A stretch of 64,000 nt of DNA. It comes from Oscillospiraceae bacterium (GTDB lineage: Bacteria; Bacillota; Clostridia; Oscillospirales; Oscillospiraceae). Under the pieces are notes generated by a model that was given only the letters and a program-made list of their open reading frames with translations, did no database searches and had not been told where the DNA came from. Every line of letters starts with the position of its first letter. Positions within the stretch are counted from its first letter, which is position 1. Shown piece after piece: positions 19,294 to 28,474 of the stretch. Position numbers and translations under genes: made by a program. The stretch is from positions 56,619 through 120,618 of the forward strand of contig DAOUQJ010000010.1 of the NCBI GenBank assembly GCA_030625685.1. Reading direction: 5' to 3'.

Positions 19294-20641
19294 ATTTGAA
19301 CGAAAAGTGCAACACTTTTGTGCAGAATGGAACATGTTTTCTGAGGGAGAAACGGTGCTTTGTGCCGTCTCGGGGGGACTTGACTCCATGGCATTGTTGA
19401 AATTTTTGTGTGAAAAAGCAAAAGAGCTGGATATCCATGTTTGTGTGGCGCATTTCAATCATCAGTTGCGTGGTGCTCATGCAGATAAGGACGCTGCATT
19501 TGTAGAAGACTATTGTAAGAAACACGAGCTTTCTTTTTATTTGGGAAGTCAAGATGTTCAAAGTGAGGCGCAAAAGAAAAAACAAAGTCTAGAAGAAGTG
19601 GCGCGTGTACTGCGGTATGAATTTTTAGAAAAGATAGCAATTGATATCGGTGCCAGTAAAATTGCAACAGCCCATCATGCAAATGACAATGCGGAAACTG
19701 TCTTATATCATTTGGTGCGTGGTACTGCCTTACGGGGCCTTACTGGAATTCCGCCTATTCGAGAGAAAATTATTCGGCCTTTTCTCACTGTGACCAGAAT
19801 GGACATCGAAGAATATGGAGCGCAGAACCAAATTGCGTATGTACAAGATGAAAGCAATTTTAATGTTAAATTCTCACGTAATTTGATACGGCATGAAGTG
19901 ATTCCTATATTGGAGACAATCAATCCAAACTTAGCTGAGAATATTGTGGGAACCGTGCAGAGTTTGCGGCAAGATGATACCTATTTAATGGAGAAGGCAA
20001 AAGAACTTTTTGATACGGCGAAGATAGAAGATGATGTAATCAGTATCCAAAAGCTGATACTAAATCAAACTTCACCTGCGATTGCGGGACGTGTAATTGG
20101 GATGATTGGAAAATTCTTTGCCATAGGCTTATCTAGAGTGCATATAGAACAAGCCCTTTTGTTAGTGGAAAAAGCCTCTTCTTCAAAGAAACTGATGTTT
20201 CCAAAAGGTTTATGTGTGGAAGTTAGATTTGATGAAATCGTATTTTATATACAAGGAAAGAATTTAAGACCGTTAGAACAGAAAACATTGGCGCTATCGG
20301 GTGTGACAGAGTTGGGAGCAGTAAAGTTATCTTGTCACTTGATTGAGTACACAGCAAAGTTAAGAAAAAAACCAAATTGTCTATATGTTTGTGCCGAAAA
20401 TTTGGAGAAAATATGGTGTCGATCAAGAGAAGTGGGAGATGAAATTAGATTACCCAATCAAAACCGGAAGACAATAAAAAAATGGATGATAGAGAAAAAG
20501 ATTCCACGTATGCAGAGAGAATATATGACCGTTTTGCTCAAAGATGAATCAGTGGTTGCGGTATTTGGTATTGGGACTGATGAGAAATTCGCACCAATAG
20601 TGGGGCAAAAGGCATATGAAATATCTATGGAAATGCTATAG
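19280..20641 (+). CDS. tilS: tRNA(Ile)-lysidine synthase
   Basis: TilS attaches lysine to C34 of tRNA-Ile2(CAU), switching its identity from Met to Ile; it is normally essential. The PP-loop ATPase motif SGGLDS is at 31-36, and HFNHQLRG and HHANDNAETV follow. A C-terminal TilS substrate-binding domain completes the 453 residues. Translation starts inside the dnaC 3' end. The tilS-hpt-ftsH order is a classic conserved cluster of Bacillota. Confidence 0.95.
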   Translation: MKTIEFERKVQHFCAEWNMFSEGETVLCAVSGGLDSMALLKFLCEKAKELDIHVCVAHFNHQLRGAHADKDAAFVEDYCKKHELSFYLGSQDVQSEAQKKKQSLEEVARVLRYEFLEKIAIDIGASKIATAHHANDNAETVLYHLVRGTALRGLTGIPPIREKIIRPFLTVTRMDIEEYGAQNQIAYVQDESNFNVKFSRNLIRHEVIPILETINPNLAENIVGTVQSLRQDDTYLMEKAKELFDTAKIEDDVISIQKLILNQTSPAIAGRVIGMIGKFFAIGLSRVHIEQALLLVEKASSSKKLMFPKGLCVEVRFDEIVFYIQGKNLRPLEQKTLALSGVTELGAVKLSCHLIEYTAKLRKKPNCLYVCAENLEKIWCRSREVGDEIRLPNQNRKTIKKWMIEKKIPRMQREYMTVLLKDESVVAVFGIGTDEKFAPIVGQKAYEISMEML

Positions 20642-20668
20642 AAAATATAAGGCAAGGATGGAGAACTG

Positions 20669-21217
20669 ATGATACAAGACATTGAAAAGATTTTATTCTC
20701 AACGGAGGAATTGGATGCCTGTGTAAGTCGAATTGCAGGACAGATTGATAAGGATTATGCTGGAAAAACACCAATCATGATAGGGATTTTGCAGGGTTCT
20801 TTTGTCTTTTTGGCAGATCTCGTTCGTAAAATGGAGTTACCAATTCAAGTGGAGTTTATGTCTGCGTCGTCATATGGATCTGGAACGGAAAGTACAGGAT
20901 CTGTGAATATACGTTTAGATTCTTCTGTAGATCTAAAGGGTAAAGACGTGATTTTGGTGGAAGACATTTTAGACAGTGGGAATACTCTGAGCAGATTGGT
21001 TCCACTACTGAAAGATAGACAGGTCAACTCACTCGAAGTTTGTGTGTTACTTGATAAACCATCACGCAGAGTGCGTGAGGTGGAGGTTGCTTATCGCGGA
21101 TATTCAATTCCAGATGCTTTTGTTGTGGGATATGGACTTGATTATGATCAAAAATATCGCAACTTACCATACATCGGGATTTTGAAACCAGAAGTTTATG
21201 AAAATGATTTGGATTAA
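20669..21217 (+). CDS. hpt: Hypoxanthine phosphoribosyltransferase
   Basis: It salvages hypoxanthine and guanine to IMP and GMP using PRPP. The PRPP loop [14 protein letters not shown] is at 94-107 and the 182-residue length is typical. It is 27 nt after tilS and 23 nt before ftsH. Purine salvage here may link with purine nucleoside phosphorylase at 31585-32409, which would supply the free base. Confidence 0.95.
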   Translation: MIQDIEKILFSTEELDACVSRIAGQIDKDYAGKTPIMIGILQGSFVFLADLVRKMELPIQVEFMSASSYGSGTESTGSVNIRLDSSVDLKGKDVILVEDILDSGNTLSRLVPLLKDRQVNSLEVCVLLDKPSRRVREVEVAYRGYSIPDAFVVGYGLDYDQKYRNLPYIGILKPEVYENDLD

Positions 21218-21240
21218 ACCAGAAAGGACGTGACGTTTCT

Positions 21241-23121
21241 TTGAAAAGAAGCCCGTTGAGAGATGTTCTTTATATTGTGATGATTGCTAGCTTGTTAATT
21301 GTGGCTATGAATCTTCTGCGAAACGTTAATAGAGAAGAGCCTTTAAGCTATGGTGAAATGCGAGAGCTATTTGAAGCTGAAGTAGTGTCATATGTAGAAG
21401 TGAAAAACAACATGGTACATTTGGAATTGAGCGAACCTGTACGTGGAGTCACGGTGATGACATATCCAGTGAATAATTTTGAGCTGTTTTATGAAGATTT
21501 CAATGATATGATTGTTGCGCAACATCAAGCGGGAATTATCAATGACTATGATTATCAGCATTCGAATGAGAATAGCATGACAGATGTTATTTTTACTGTG
21601 CTTGCTATACTGTTTATTGTTTTTATTCTTTGGTACATTTTTACCGCCATGCAATTGCGAAAAGGCGGAGGAATGTCTGGGAAAATGTCACAATTTAATA
21701 AGGCCAAAACCAAAACCATTGAGGAAATCAAAAGCAATGTGACCTTTGCTGATGTGGCGGGTGCGGAAGAAGAAAAAGAAGAACTCAAAGAAGTGGTTGA
21801 GTTTCTTAAAAATCCAGAACGTTTTATTGAGTTGGGCGCTAGAATACCAAAAGGAATTCTGCTTGTAGGCCCTCCAGGAACAGGAAAAACCTTGCTCGCA
21901 AAAGCAGTAGCGGGAGAAGCTGGTGTCAATTTCGCATCTATTTCTGGTTCTGATTTTGTAGAATTGTATGTGGGCATCGGTGCATCACGTGTGCGTGATT
22001 TATTTGAGCAAGCGAAGAAAGAACAAAAGTCTATCATATTTATTGATGAAATTGATGCGGTAGGACGGCAACGTGGAACTGGCTTAGGCGGTGGTCATGA
22101 TGAAAGAGAACAAACACTCAATCAGTTGCTTGTTGAGATGGATGGGTTCGCAACAAATGAGGGAACCATTGTCTTAGCTGCCACAAATAGAGCGGATATT
22201 CTCGATCCTGCACTGCTGCGTCCTGGACGTTTTGACAGACAAATCTATGTGGGTTATCCAGATGTTGATGGTAGAGAAGAAATATTAAAAATCTATGCGA
22301 AAAATAAACCACTGGCTGAAGATGTGAATTTGTCTGATTTAGCAAAGGGAACAAGTGGATTTACTGGAGCTGATTTAGAAAACATTATGAATGAAGCTGC
22401 GCTCTTAGCTGCTCGCAATGGAAAACCATATATACAAATGAAAGATATGGACGAGGCAGTTCTTAAAGTGATGGCTGGTCCAGAAAAGAAAAGTCGCGTT
22501 GTGCCAGAACATGCTAGAGTATTGACAGCATATCATGAAGCAGGACACGCAATCGTGATTCATGCCCTAGAGACCCAAGACCCTGTTCATCAGATTTCGA
22601 TTGTGCCTCGAGGAAGAGCTGGCGGGCTTACCATTTCATTGCCACAAGAAGATCGCCCTTATCGTTCTAGAAAAGAACTGACAGAGCGTATCTGCACCTG
22701 TCTGGGGGGAAGAGTTGCAGAAGAAATTGTGTTAGGAGATAGCTCTACAGGAGCATCGAATGATTTGCAGACTGCAACTGGCATTGCACGCGCTATGGTG
22801 ACGAAATACGGCATGAGTAAAGCGGTTGGTACCATTTCATTGGATGAAGAACATGAAGTCTTCATTGGTCGAAGCATGACACAGGGACATAATTACTCTG
22901 AGGAAATGGCGTCCATCATTGATAAAGAAATTAAAGAAATTATCAATGAGGCTTATGCGCGATGTGAAACTATTTTGACAGAGCAAAGAGATGCGTTAGA
23001 GATTGTTGCGAAGTATTTGCTTGAGCATGAAACAATGACGCAAAAAGTGTTTGAACAGGTGTTTACTGAGCCTGAGCTTGTCAAACAAATGAAAAAATCA
23101 GTAGAAGAAAAAACAAACTGA
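21241..23121 (+). CDS. ftsH: ATP-dependent zinc metalloprotease FtsH
   Basis: This membrane-anchored AAA+ protease degrades misfolded membrane proteins and short-lived regulators. Two transmembrane segments (about 8-25 and 114-136) flank an extracytoplasmic domain. Walker A GPPGTGKT is at 210-217, Walker B ([11 protein letters not shown]) and the SRH region follow, and the zinc-binding HEAGH is near 431. The start codon is TTG at 21241, with GAAAGGA upstream at a long spacing. The 626-residue length is standard. A long hairpin terminator follows. Confidence 0.97.
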   Translation: MKRSPLRDVLYIVMIASLLIVAMNLLRNVNREEPLSYGEMRELFEAEVVSYVEVKNNMVHLELSEPVRGVTVMTYPVNNFELFYEDFNDMIVAQHQAGIINDYDYQHSNENSMTDVIFTVLAILFIVFILWYIFTAMQLRKGGGMSGKMSQFNKAKTKTIEEIKSNVTFADVAGAEEEKEELKEVVEFLKNPERFIELGARIPKGILLVGPPGTGKTLLAKAVAGEAGVNFASISGSDFVELYVGIGASRVRDLFEQAKKEQKSIIFIDEIDAVGRQRGTGLGGGHDEREQTLNQLLVEMDGFATNEGTIVLAATNRADILDPALLRPGRFDRQIYVGYPDVDGREEILKIYAKNKPLAEDVNLSDLAKGTSGFTGADLENIMNEAALLAARNGKPYIQMKDMDEAVLKVMAGPEKKSRVVPEHARVLTAYHEAGHAIVIHALETQDPVHQISIVPRGRAGGLTISLPQEDRPYRSRKELTERICTCLGGRVAEEIVLGDSSTGASNDLQTATGIARAMVTKYGMSKAVGTISLDEEHEVFIGRSMTQGHNYSEEMASIIDKEIKEIINEAYARCETILTEQRDALEIVAKYLLEHETMTQKVFEQVFTEPELVKQMKKSVEEKTN

Positions 23122-23154
23122 ATAAGGCAAAATCTATTTGCCATGAAAAGTTAA

Positions 23155-23219
23155 ATTAAACCCAATAAGAGTGTATCATCTATAGTTCTATACAGATGAT
23201 GGCTCTTATTGGGTTTAAT
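23155..23219 (+). terminator. Large hairpin terminating the gdpP-ftsH run
   Basis: ATTAAACCCAATAAGAG (23155-23171) pairs perfectly with CTCTTATTGGGTTTAAT (23203-23219). The inner arms ATCATCT/AGATGAT and TATAG/CTATA extend the stem, giving a structure of about 65 nt. No strong T-run follows. Confidence 0.65.
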
Positions 23220-23354
23220 CGTTATCTGGATGGCTTTGAAAGGCAATTGTATACACTAGCTCATCATGAGTTTATATGGTCTAGTATGCAAAGATAGGAT
23301 GGACTCATATTCTCTTTGAATAAATATGAGGATTTCTTGGGTTGATATAAGAAT

Positions 23355-23401
23355 CACCCCTAAAGCTTAGCAGTGTTTGGTACTGTCTAGCTCTAGGGGT
23401 G
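23355..23401 (-). terminator. Hairpin downstream of the amino-acid ABC operon
   Basis: CACCCCTA and TAGGGGTG pair at the base, with additional inner pairs (AGC/GCT, CAGT/ACTG) around a GTTTGGT loop. On the minus strand it is followed by ATTCTTAT, so it is a reasonable terminator for the operon ending at 23432. I see nothing else in the 310-nt gap 23122-23431. Confidence 0.6.
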
Positions 23402-23431
23402 TGCAACTTATTGATAAAAAGGTTTTTTGTA

Positions 23432-24175
23432 TTATAGAACTTTTGCTAAGAAGTTTTTGGTGCGTTCTTCAGATGGGTTTGTGAAAATACTTTCAGGATT
23501 GCTTTCTTCTACAATCTTTCCATCCGCCATAAAAATGACACGATCGCCAACTTCACGAGCGAAACCCATTTCGTGTGTGACAACAACCATGGTCATGCCT
23601 TCGGTGGCAAGTTGTTTCATAACATCAAGCACCTCACCAACCATTTCAGGGTCCAGAGCAGAAGTAGGTTCATCAAAGAGCATAACGTCGGGATTCATGC
23701 ATAAAGCGCGTACAATCGCGATACGTTGCTTCTGACCACCAGAAAGTTGACTGGGGTAAGCATTTGCGCGATCGGCTAAGTTGACACGAGTAAGAAGTTC
23801 CATGGCTCGCTTTTCTGCTTCTTTTGGGGAGATTCCAAGCAGTTTGATAGGAGCCAACGTCATATTCTTAATAACGGTCATATGTGGAAATAGGTTGAAG
23901 TGTTGAAACACCATCCCCATCTTTTGTCTGTGAATATTAATATTCGCCTTGGGGTCTGTGATATCGTGACCTTCAAATGTGATGGTGCCATCTGTTGGCA
24001 TTTCCAATAAGTTGAGGCAACGAAGAAAGGTGGATTTACCAGAGCCTGAAGGACCGATGACCACAACGACTTCACCGTTATGTACTTGAGCATCTATACC
24101 GTCTAATGCTTTGATAATGCCGTTGTTATAATGTTTTTTGATGTTCTTTACGTCAATGATTACATTATCGTTCAC
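23432..24175 (-). CDS. Polar amino-acid ABC transporter, ATP-binding protein
   Basis: This is the cytoplasmic ATPase of a GlnQ/HisP-type importer. Walker [10 protein letters not shown] is at 41-49, the Q-loop lies in [12 protein letters not shown], the ABC signature is LSGGQKQR and Walker B is [12 protein letters not shown]. The 247-residue length matches. Its ATG overlaps the permease gene by 11 nt, so the two subunits are co-translated. Substrate specificity cannot be read from the ATPase. Confidence 0.95.
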   Translation of the reverse strand: MNDNVIIDVKNIKKHYNNGIIKALDGIDAQVHNGEVVVVIGPSGSGKSTFLRCLNLLEMPTDGTITFEGHDITDPKANINIHRQKMGMVFQHFNLFPHMTVIKNMTLAPIKLLGISPKEAEKRAMELLTRVNLADRANAYPSQLSGGQKQRIAIVRALCMNPDVMLFDEPTSALDPEMVGEVLDVMKQLATEGMTMVVVTHEMGFAREVGDRVIFMADGKIVEESNPESIFTNPSEERTKNFLAKVL

Positions 24176-24917
24176 TGCTTCTCAGTCTCCTTTCTAATTT
24201 GCCTACAAGCCAAGTAAACAGCATGACAAGCAATAAATAGATAATGGCCACAGTGATTAAAGGGAAAAATGCATCAAAGGTACGACCTAGAATAATATTT
24301 CCGCCTTTTGTTAAATCCTGAATTGCTGCATAACCTGCTACAGAGGTTTCTTTGAGAAGGACGATAAATTCATTTGCCAAAGCTGGTAGCACGTTTTTTA
24401 GTGCTTGTGGCAAGATGATATATCTCATGGTCTGTATGTAGTTAAACCCTAAACTTCTGCCAGCTTCAAATTGGCCAGGTTCAATAGACATAATCCCAGA
24501 GCGCACGATTTCAGCGACATAGGCACCAGAATTGATGCCGAAAGTGATAATAGCAGCAAAGACAGGATCACTTGAAGACATGATGACAAATACCATGATA
24601 AGTAGCTGAACAACCACAGGGGTGCCACGGACTATTGTGAGATATATTTTGCATATTTTGTTGAAAAATATCAGTAGTATACGTGAGAAAGATTTTGGCA
24701 TTTCTTTAATGGTTTTATCATGAGATGCCCGAATAATTGCAATTACACTACCAATAATGATGCCCAAAAAGAGCGCAAAAAATGTTACTTTTAAAGTAAC
24801 GCCAAGACCATCCCATAAGTATCGCCAGCGTTCATCAACAATGAAATTATTGATGAAACGGTCTTGAAAGGCGACAAACCAGTTTGTTATGTTGGCTTGC
24901 CAGTCAGCCAAAGCCAT
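24165..24917 (-). CDS. Polar amino-acid ABC transporter, permease
   Basis: This is a HisM/GlnP-family membrane subunit of 250 residues with about five hydrophobic segments. The cytoplasmic EAA-type loop that docks the ATPase is visible ([20 protein letters not shown]). [11 protein letters not shown] marks the family. A GAGGGG site precedes the ATG. It sits between the binding protein (81 nt upstream, with a hairpin in the gap) and the ATPase (overlapping). Confidence 0.94.
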   Translation of the reverse strand: MALADWQANITNWFVAFQDRFINNFIVDERWRYLWDGLGVTLKVTFFALFLGIIIGSVIAIIRASHDKTIKEMPKSFSRILLIFFNKICKIYLTIVRGTPVVVQLLIMVFVIMSSSDPVFAAIITFGINSGAYVAEIVRSGIMSIEPGQFEAGRSLGFNYIQTMRYIILPQALKNVLPALANEFIVLLKETSVAGYAAIQDLTKGGNIILGRTFDAFFPLITVAIIYLLLVMLFTWLVGKLERRLRSSER

Positions 24918-24938
24918 CCCCTCCTATAAACAGTGAAT

Positions 24939-24964
24939 ACTAGGGACAGTAAACTGCCCCTAGT
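24939..24964 (-). promoter_or_regulatory. Hairpin between binding-protein and permease genes
   Basis: ACTAGGG and CCCTAGT, with inner CAGT/ACTG, form a compact stem with one internal mismatch. Such intergenic hairpins in ABC operons commonly stabilise or partly terminate the message after the binding-protein gene, giving more binding protein than permease. That role here is inferred from position. Confidence 0.55.
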
Positions 24965-24998
24965 AACAATTACATATGATAAATTCTAGCTAAATAAA

Positions 24999-25805
24999 TT
25001 AAGCGTTGTTAGCTTCAACATAAGATTTTGCTGGTTCATTGTCAATGATAACACAATCCACTTGACCTGTAATCAGTGCTTGAACGGCTTCTGTTCCTTT
25101 GTTATAGCGCTTGATAGTGCCTAGACCTGCTTCTTCAATGTCTCCTGTAGAGTAAATATCTCCAGTTGTGCTTTCTTGTACACCGATTGTGTAGTTGGCG
25201 CCTTCAACAAAAAGGTCATCAACTGTGGTGATTGGGCTACCTTCAGGAACGATAACTACTTGCACGCCTGTTGCATAGCTTTGAGAGAAATCAACGTTTT
25301 CCTTACGTTCTTCTGTCACAGTCATACCAGCAGCGCCAACATCAGCAGCACCTGTTTGGACAGCCGCAATAATAGAGTTGAATTCCATATCACTGATTTC
25401 TAGTTTAGCACCTAGTTTGTCGCAAACAGCTTGCATGATTTCTGCATCAATGCCAACTATTTCATTGTTTTCATAGAACTCATAAGGAGGGAAAGTAGCA
25501 TTGGTTGCCATCACGAGTACTGGAGCATCTTCCGCAACATCTTGTTGGAAAAGCATGTCGTGATCAACGCCTTCGATGTATTTTGCAACAATTGCGTCTA
25601 AAACGCCTTCTTCTTTTAGCTCAGTTAAAGCCATGTCTACTGCATCACGAAGAGTAGTGTTCTCTTTGGAGAAGCACAAAGCATAATCTTCTGTAATGTA
25701 TTCTGTTTCTAGAATTTCTAGGTTAACTTTTTCAGTACCACCACAGCCAGCTAGTAAACCAACGGTTAATAGTAGAGCAAAAGTCAAAGATATTAGTTTT
25801 TTCAT
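24999..25805 (-). CDS. Amino-acid ABC transporter substrate-binding lipoprotein, apparently circularly permuted
   Basis: The first gene of the importer operon encodes a 268-residue lipoprotein (lipobox LLAGC, Cys at 21). The domain order is unusual. Residues about 29-78 (LEILETEYITEDYALCFSKE...VAKYIEG) match what is normally the C-terminal end of GlnH-type SBP_bac_3 proteins. The normal N-terminal start (VLVMATNATFPPYEFYENNE) comes only at about 96. The chain ends at ...VDCVIIDNEPAKSYVEANNA, just where the canonical protein would continue into the segment now at the front. All parts of the fold appear present, so a functional polar amino-acid receptor is likely. Key binding motifs (PPYEF, ERKENVDFS) are intact. 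Confidence 0.9.
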   Translation of the reverse strand: MKKLISLTFALLLTVGLLAGCGGTEKVNLEILETEYITEDYALCFSKENTTLRDAVDMALTELKEEGVLDAIVAKYIEGVDHDMLFQQDVAEDAPVLVMATNATFPPYEFYENNEIVGIDAEIMQAVCDKLGAKLEISDMEFNSIIAAVQTGAADVGAAGMTVTEERKENVDFSQSYATGVQVVIVPEGSPITTVDDLFVEGANYTIGVQESTTGDIYSTGDIEEAGLGTIKRYNKGTEAVQALITGQVDCVIIDNEPAKSYVEANNA

Positions 25806-25858
25806 AATACAATAATCCTCACTTTCAAATTAAGAACAAATTCTTCTCATTGCGACTA

Positions 25859-25887
25859 ATTATAAACAAAAGTGAAATAAAATGCAA
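25859..25887 (-). promoter_or_regulatory. Promoter of the amino-acid ABC operon
   Basis: On the minus strand TTGCAT (complement of 25882-25887) and TATAAT (complement of 25859-25864) are spaced 17 bp, about 50 nt before the binding-protein start. Confidence 0.8.
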
Positions 25888-25933
25888 GGTTTTTTCTCAA
25901 TACTACGGTTAACATTTGCATATTTTTTCTTTT

Positions 25934-26836
25934 TTACGAGTTGCCAAATACAAGCGTAAAGGCACGTGGAACAGCAGAGATTTTTGCTATTTTATGCACG
26001 CCACCATTTTCACCATCCAGTGCCCAAAGTAGTGCATTATCTGCCGTGAGTTGAATTTCTTTGGCAGAGAAGGTTTGGAGCATTGGACTTTCTAAGATGC
26101 TTACCATATCCCCCAATATGAAGGAGCGGGAAAAATGTTCTAGTTCAGCTAGCGTTTGTGGAGGGGAGATTAGGGTAACTTCTAACAGACCGTCATCAAG
26201 TTGTGGGTTACCAGGCGGAAGATGCTTTAATCCACCTACTTGTTTTGTGTTGCTGACCATACCATAGATGAAATCACCAGTCAGTTCTTTGCCATCGTAT
26301 TGCACAGTGATATGATATGGTTTGATAGAGCCAATGCGTTTGACACTCTCTAGTAGATAGGCTGAATAGCCAAGTAGGTTTTTGATCGATTGTGGTGTGG
26401 AGAAAGACACATCAGTAAATGCGCCAAAGGCAGCCACATAGATAAATGAGCGTCCATTAAAACTACCTGTATCACAAGGGCGTACTGTACCATGGCAGGC
26501 AATTTTGACGATCTCAGTTAGTTCTGTGGGCAAATTCATATTTTTAGAAAAATCGTTGGTGGTGCCAACTGGGATATATCCAAGAGGAGGAGGAGAATTT
26601 AATTTGAGGACACCAGATACTGCTTCATTTAACGTTCCGTCACCACCTGCGACGACAATGCGATCAAATTGCATTCCAATGCGTTCAATGATTGTGCTAG
26701 TATCTCCTTCAGATTGTGTTGAATACGTAGAGACAAGATACCCTTCTTCTGTCATCGTGTTAAGCACATCCGTCATATGTGTCCACATGCGCTTGTTGCC
26801 AGCAAAACGGTTAAAAACAAATAGCATGGATTTCAT
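25934..26836 (-). CDS. Diacylglycerol kinase-family lipid kinase
   Basis: The protein phosphorylates diacylglycerol or a related lipid (DgkB/YegS/BmrU family) at the inner membrane face. GGDGTLNE (64-71) is the nucleotide-binding signature, and a C-terminal beta-rich domain completes 300 residues. The ATG at 26836 has AAGGAG 7 nt upstream. A longer frame runs to 27289 but overlaps the opposite-strand ylmH gene and is rejected. It is transcribed divergently from ylmH from an overlapping promoter pair. Confidence 0.92.
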   Translation of the reverse strand: MKSMLFVFNRFAGNKRMWTHMTDVLNTMTEEGYLVSTYSTQSEGDTSTIIERIGMQFDRIVVAGGDGTLNEAVSGVLKLNSPPPLGYIPVGTTNDFSKNMNLPTELTEIVKIACHGTVRPCDTGSFNGRSFIYVAAFGAFTDVSFSTPQSIKNLLGYSAYLLESVKRIGSIKPYHITVQYDGKELTGDFIYGMVSNTKQVGGLKHLPPGNPQLDDGLLEVTLISPPQTLAELEHFSRSFILGDMVSILESPMLQTFSAKEIQLTADNALLWALDGENGGVHKIAKISAVPRAFTLVFGNS

Positions 26837-26884
26837 AGAAATTCTCCTTGTTGATAATATCCAAAAAATTGAAACAATATGGTT

Positions 26885-26913
26885 AGTATACTTCTTTTCA
26901 CAAAGATTGACAA
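26885..26913 (-). promoter_or_regulatory. Promoter of the lipid kinase gene
   Basis: On the minus strand TTGTCA (complement of 26908-26913) and TATACT (complement of 26885-26890) are spaced 17 bp. Its -35 box overlaps the -35 box of the divergent ylmH promoter. Confidence 0.75.
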
Positions 26914-26936
26914 GGTTTAGTGAAACAAGATATACT
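26907..26936 (+). promoter_or_regulatory. Promoter of ylmH
   Basis: TTGACA (26907-26912) and TATACT (26931-26936) are spaced 18 bp, 31 nt before the ylmH start. The -35 is shared with the divergent lipid kinase promoter, so the two may compete for polymerase. Confidence 0.75.
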
Positions 26937-26967
26937 AAGGTTAATTTGTAAGAAAGAAAGTAGTCGT

Positions 26968-27765
26968 ATGAAGACGAAAGCACAATTGTTAAAACCTTAT
27001 GAAAAGGATAAAGAACTTCGCATTTTGTTATCGAAAGCCTTAGATAGACAAGCGGATTCACAACGAAAAGATGTGCCAGCACATACCGGTTTTTTGACAT
27101 TGAATGAGAGAGAAGCCTTGCGAAAGACACTTGCACTAATTGAAAGTCGTAACCATGTGTTTTATGGTGGATTTCTTGATGCAGAACGTGTGATTTGTGT
27201 CTTTTTGCCATCTTGGATGGAAGAAGTGAATTGGGAAGAAGAGCAATCATTTTTGTGTGCTGTGGAAATATCAGTTCCTCAAATGGCAAAGTTGAGACAC
27301 AGTGATTATTTGGGCGCTTTGATAGGCATTGGTCTGACCAGGGATAAATTTGGAGATATTTTACTCAATGAACATGGCGCTACGCTGTTGTTACTCAAAG
27401 AAGTTTTGCCGATTGTTTTATCACAATGGGAGAGTGTTGGGCGGTATCCGATTCAGGTACATGAGATTGCGCTGTTTCAAGCGGATGGTTCAGTAAAAAC
27501 ATGCAAACAAAAAGTAGGGACAGTGGCTTCTTTGCGGCTTGACAGCGTGTTATCTCAAGGTTTTTCCATTGGTCGTAACCAAGCAGTAGAACTCATTGAA
27601 GCAGGGAAAGTGCTACGAAATGACCAACTTTGTGAAAAAGTGAATCAGACAGTCAGAGAAGGAGACCGTTTTTCCTGTCGCGGAATGGGAAAGTTTGTGT
27701 TAACGAATGTCAAAGGGACGAGCCGAAAAGGGCGTGTCATTTTAGAGATGGACTGTTATCAATAA
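26968..27765 (+). CDS. ylmH: YlmH-like S4-domain RNA-binding protein
   Basis: It is a 265-residue protein with an N-terminal YlmH domain and a C-terminal S4 domain (about 178-240: RLDSVLSQGFSIGRNQAVEL). Family members are linked to ribosome-associated quality control and cell division in Bacillota. The ATG at 26968 fits the promoter; an upstream in-frame GTG at 26920 would lie inside the promoter and is rejected. The usual ylm/divIVA neighbours are absent. A DUF896 gene follows after 17 nt. Confidence 0.88.
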   Translation: MKTKAQLLKPYEKDKELRILLSKALDRQADSQRKDVPAHTGFLTLNEREALRKTLALIESRNHVFYGGFLDAERVICVFLPSWMEEVNWEEEQSFLCAVEISVPQMAKLRHSDYLGALIGIGLTRDKFGDILLNEHGATLLLLKEVLPIVLSQWESVGRYPIQVHEIALFQADGSVKTCKQKVGTVASLRLDSVLSQGFSIGRNQAVELIEAGKVLRNDQLCEKVNQTVREGDRFSCRGMGKFVLTNVKGTSRKGRVILEMDCYQ

Positions 27766-27782
27766 AATGAAAGGGGATAGTC

Positions 27783-27986
27783 ATGACTGACGAGAAAATT
27801 GAAAGACTGAATGCGCTGGCTAGAAAAAACAAATCAGAAGGGCTCACCGCAGATGAGAGACAAGAGCGTGAAGTGTTGCGTAGGGAGTATTTGGATGCCA
27901 TTAAAGGCAGTTTGCGTGCGCAGTTAGATAACACATATATCGTTGATGAAAAAGGAAACAAGAAAAAACTGGAGAAAAAGAAGTGA
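27783..27986 (+). CDS. DUF896 (YnzC/UPF0291) family protein
   Basis: This small, highly charged helical protein of 67 residues has the family core ARKNKSEGLTADERQER and LRREYLDAIKGSLRAQL. In Bacillus, YnzC is encoded with the SOS cell-division inhibitor YneA; the biochemical function is unknown. GAAAGGGGA precedes the ATG. It is probably co-transcribed with ylmH. Confidence 0.9.
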   Translation: MTDEKIERLNALARKNKSEGLTADERQEREVLRREYLDAIKGSLRAQLDNTYIVDEKGNKKKLEKKK

Positions 27987-28026
27987 ATTTCGCCAATGGG
28001 CGTTTCAATATGAGGAGGAAATTATT

Positions 28027-28371
28027 ATGCCAAGTATGTATGTAAACATTCCTAAAATGGAAAAAGAAACTAAGGAAAAGCTTGTAAAGGACTTATATGA
28101 AGCGAGTGCAACTGTTTTGAAAGTACCTGCAATTTATACATTTGTCAATGAATACGACACCGTTTTTAAAAACGGAGAAGAATGTGAAGCACCTATGATG
28201 ATTATTAATATGGAAGCAGGTCCTATGCCAGCTGACAAGATTGAACTAATGGGAGAAGCAATGACTAACGCAATCAAAAATGTGATGGGTGAAGAACAAA
28301 GCAACACAATGGTCTATCACGCTAATGGCCTAGACCACATCGCTGTAAATGGAAAACTTATTAAAAAATAA
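28027..28371 (+). CDS. Tautomerase-superfamily-like small protein
   Basis: The 114-residue protein begins MPSMYVNI, which would leave an N-terminal proline after Met removal, the catalytic feature of the 4-oxalocrotonate tautomerase/MIF superfamily. The helix after it (KETKEKLVKDLYEASATVL) and the second strand (APMMIINMEAGP) fit the fold, and it resembles DUF1904 proteins. I choose the ATG at 28027 because GAGGAGG is just upstream; a frame open from 27943 has no site. The substrate is unknown. Confidence 0.72.
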   Translation: MPSMYVNIPKMEKETKEKLVKDLYEASATVLKVPAIYTFVNEYDTVFKNGEECEAPMMIINMEAGPMPADKIELMGEAMTNAIKNVMGEEQSNTMVYHANGLDHIAVNGKLIKK

Positions 28372-28399
28372 ATTAGGTAGATACAGCAAACAGTTCATA

Positions 28400-28436
28400 A
28401 AAAAGACCCCTTGTTATTCACAACAAGGGGTCTTTT
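28400..28436 (+). terminator. Terminator after the tautomerase-like gene
   Basis: GACCCCTTGTT (28405-28415) pairs with AACAAGGGGTC (28422-28432), preceded by A residues and followed by TTTTG. It can also terminate the convergent serC-serA operon. Confidence 0.88.
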
Positions 28437-28474
28437 GTGTTATAGATTCAAATTGAAACAATTCGATGAAACTG

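Noticed and set aside
21555..22037. 160-codon open frame opposite ftsH
   Set aside because: It is the complement of a highly conserved AAA+ region, has Ser/Pro-rich antisense composition and no ribosome binding site.
26837..27289. N-terminal extension of the lipid kinase to 451 residues
   Set aside because: It covers the divergent ylmH gene and both promoters, has no ribosome binding site, and the family starts at KSMLFVFNR; AAGGAG precedes the ATG at 26836.
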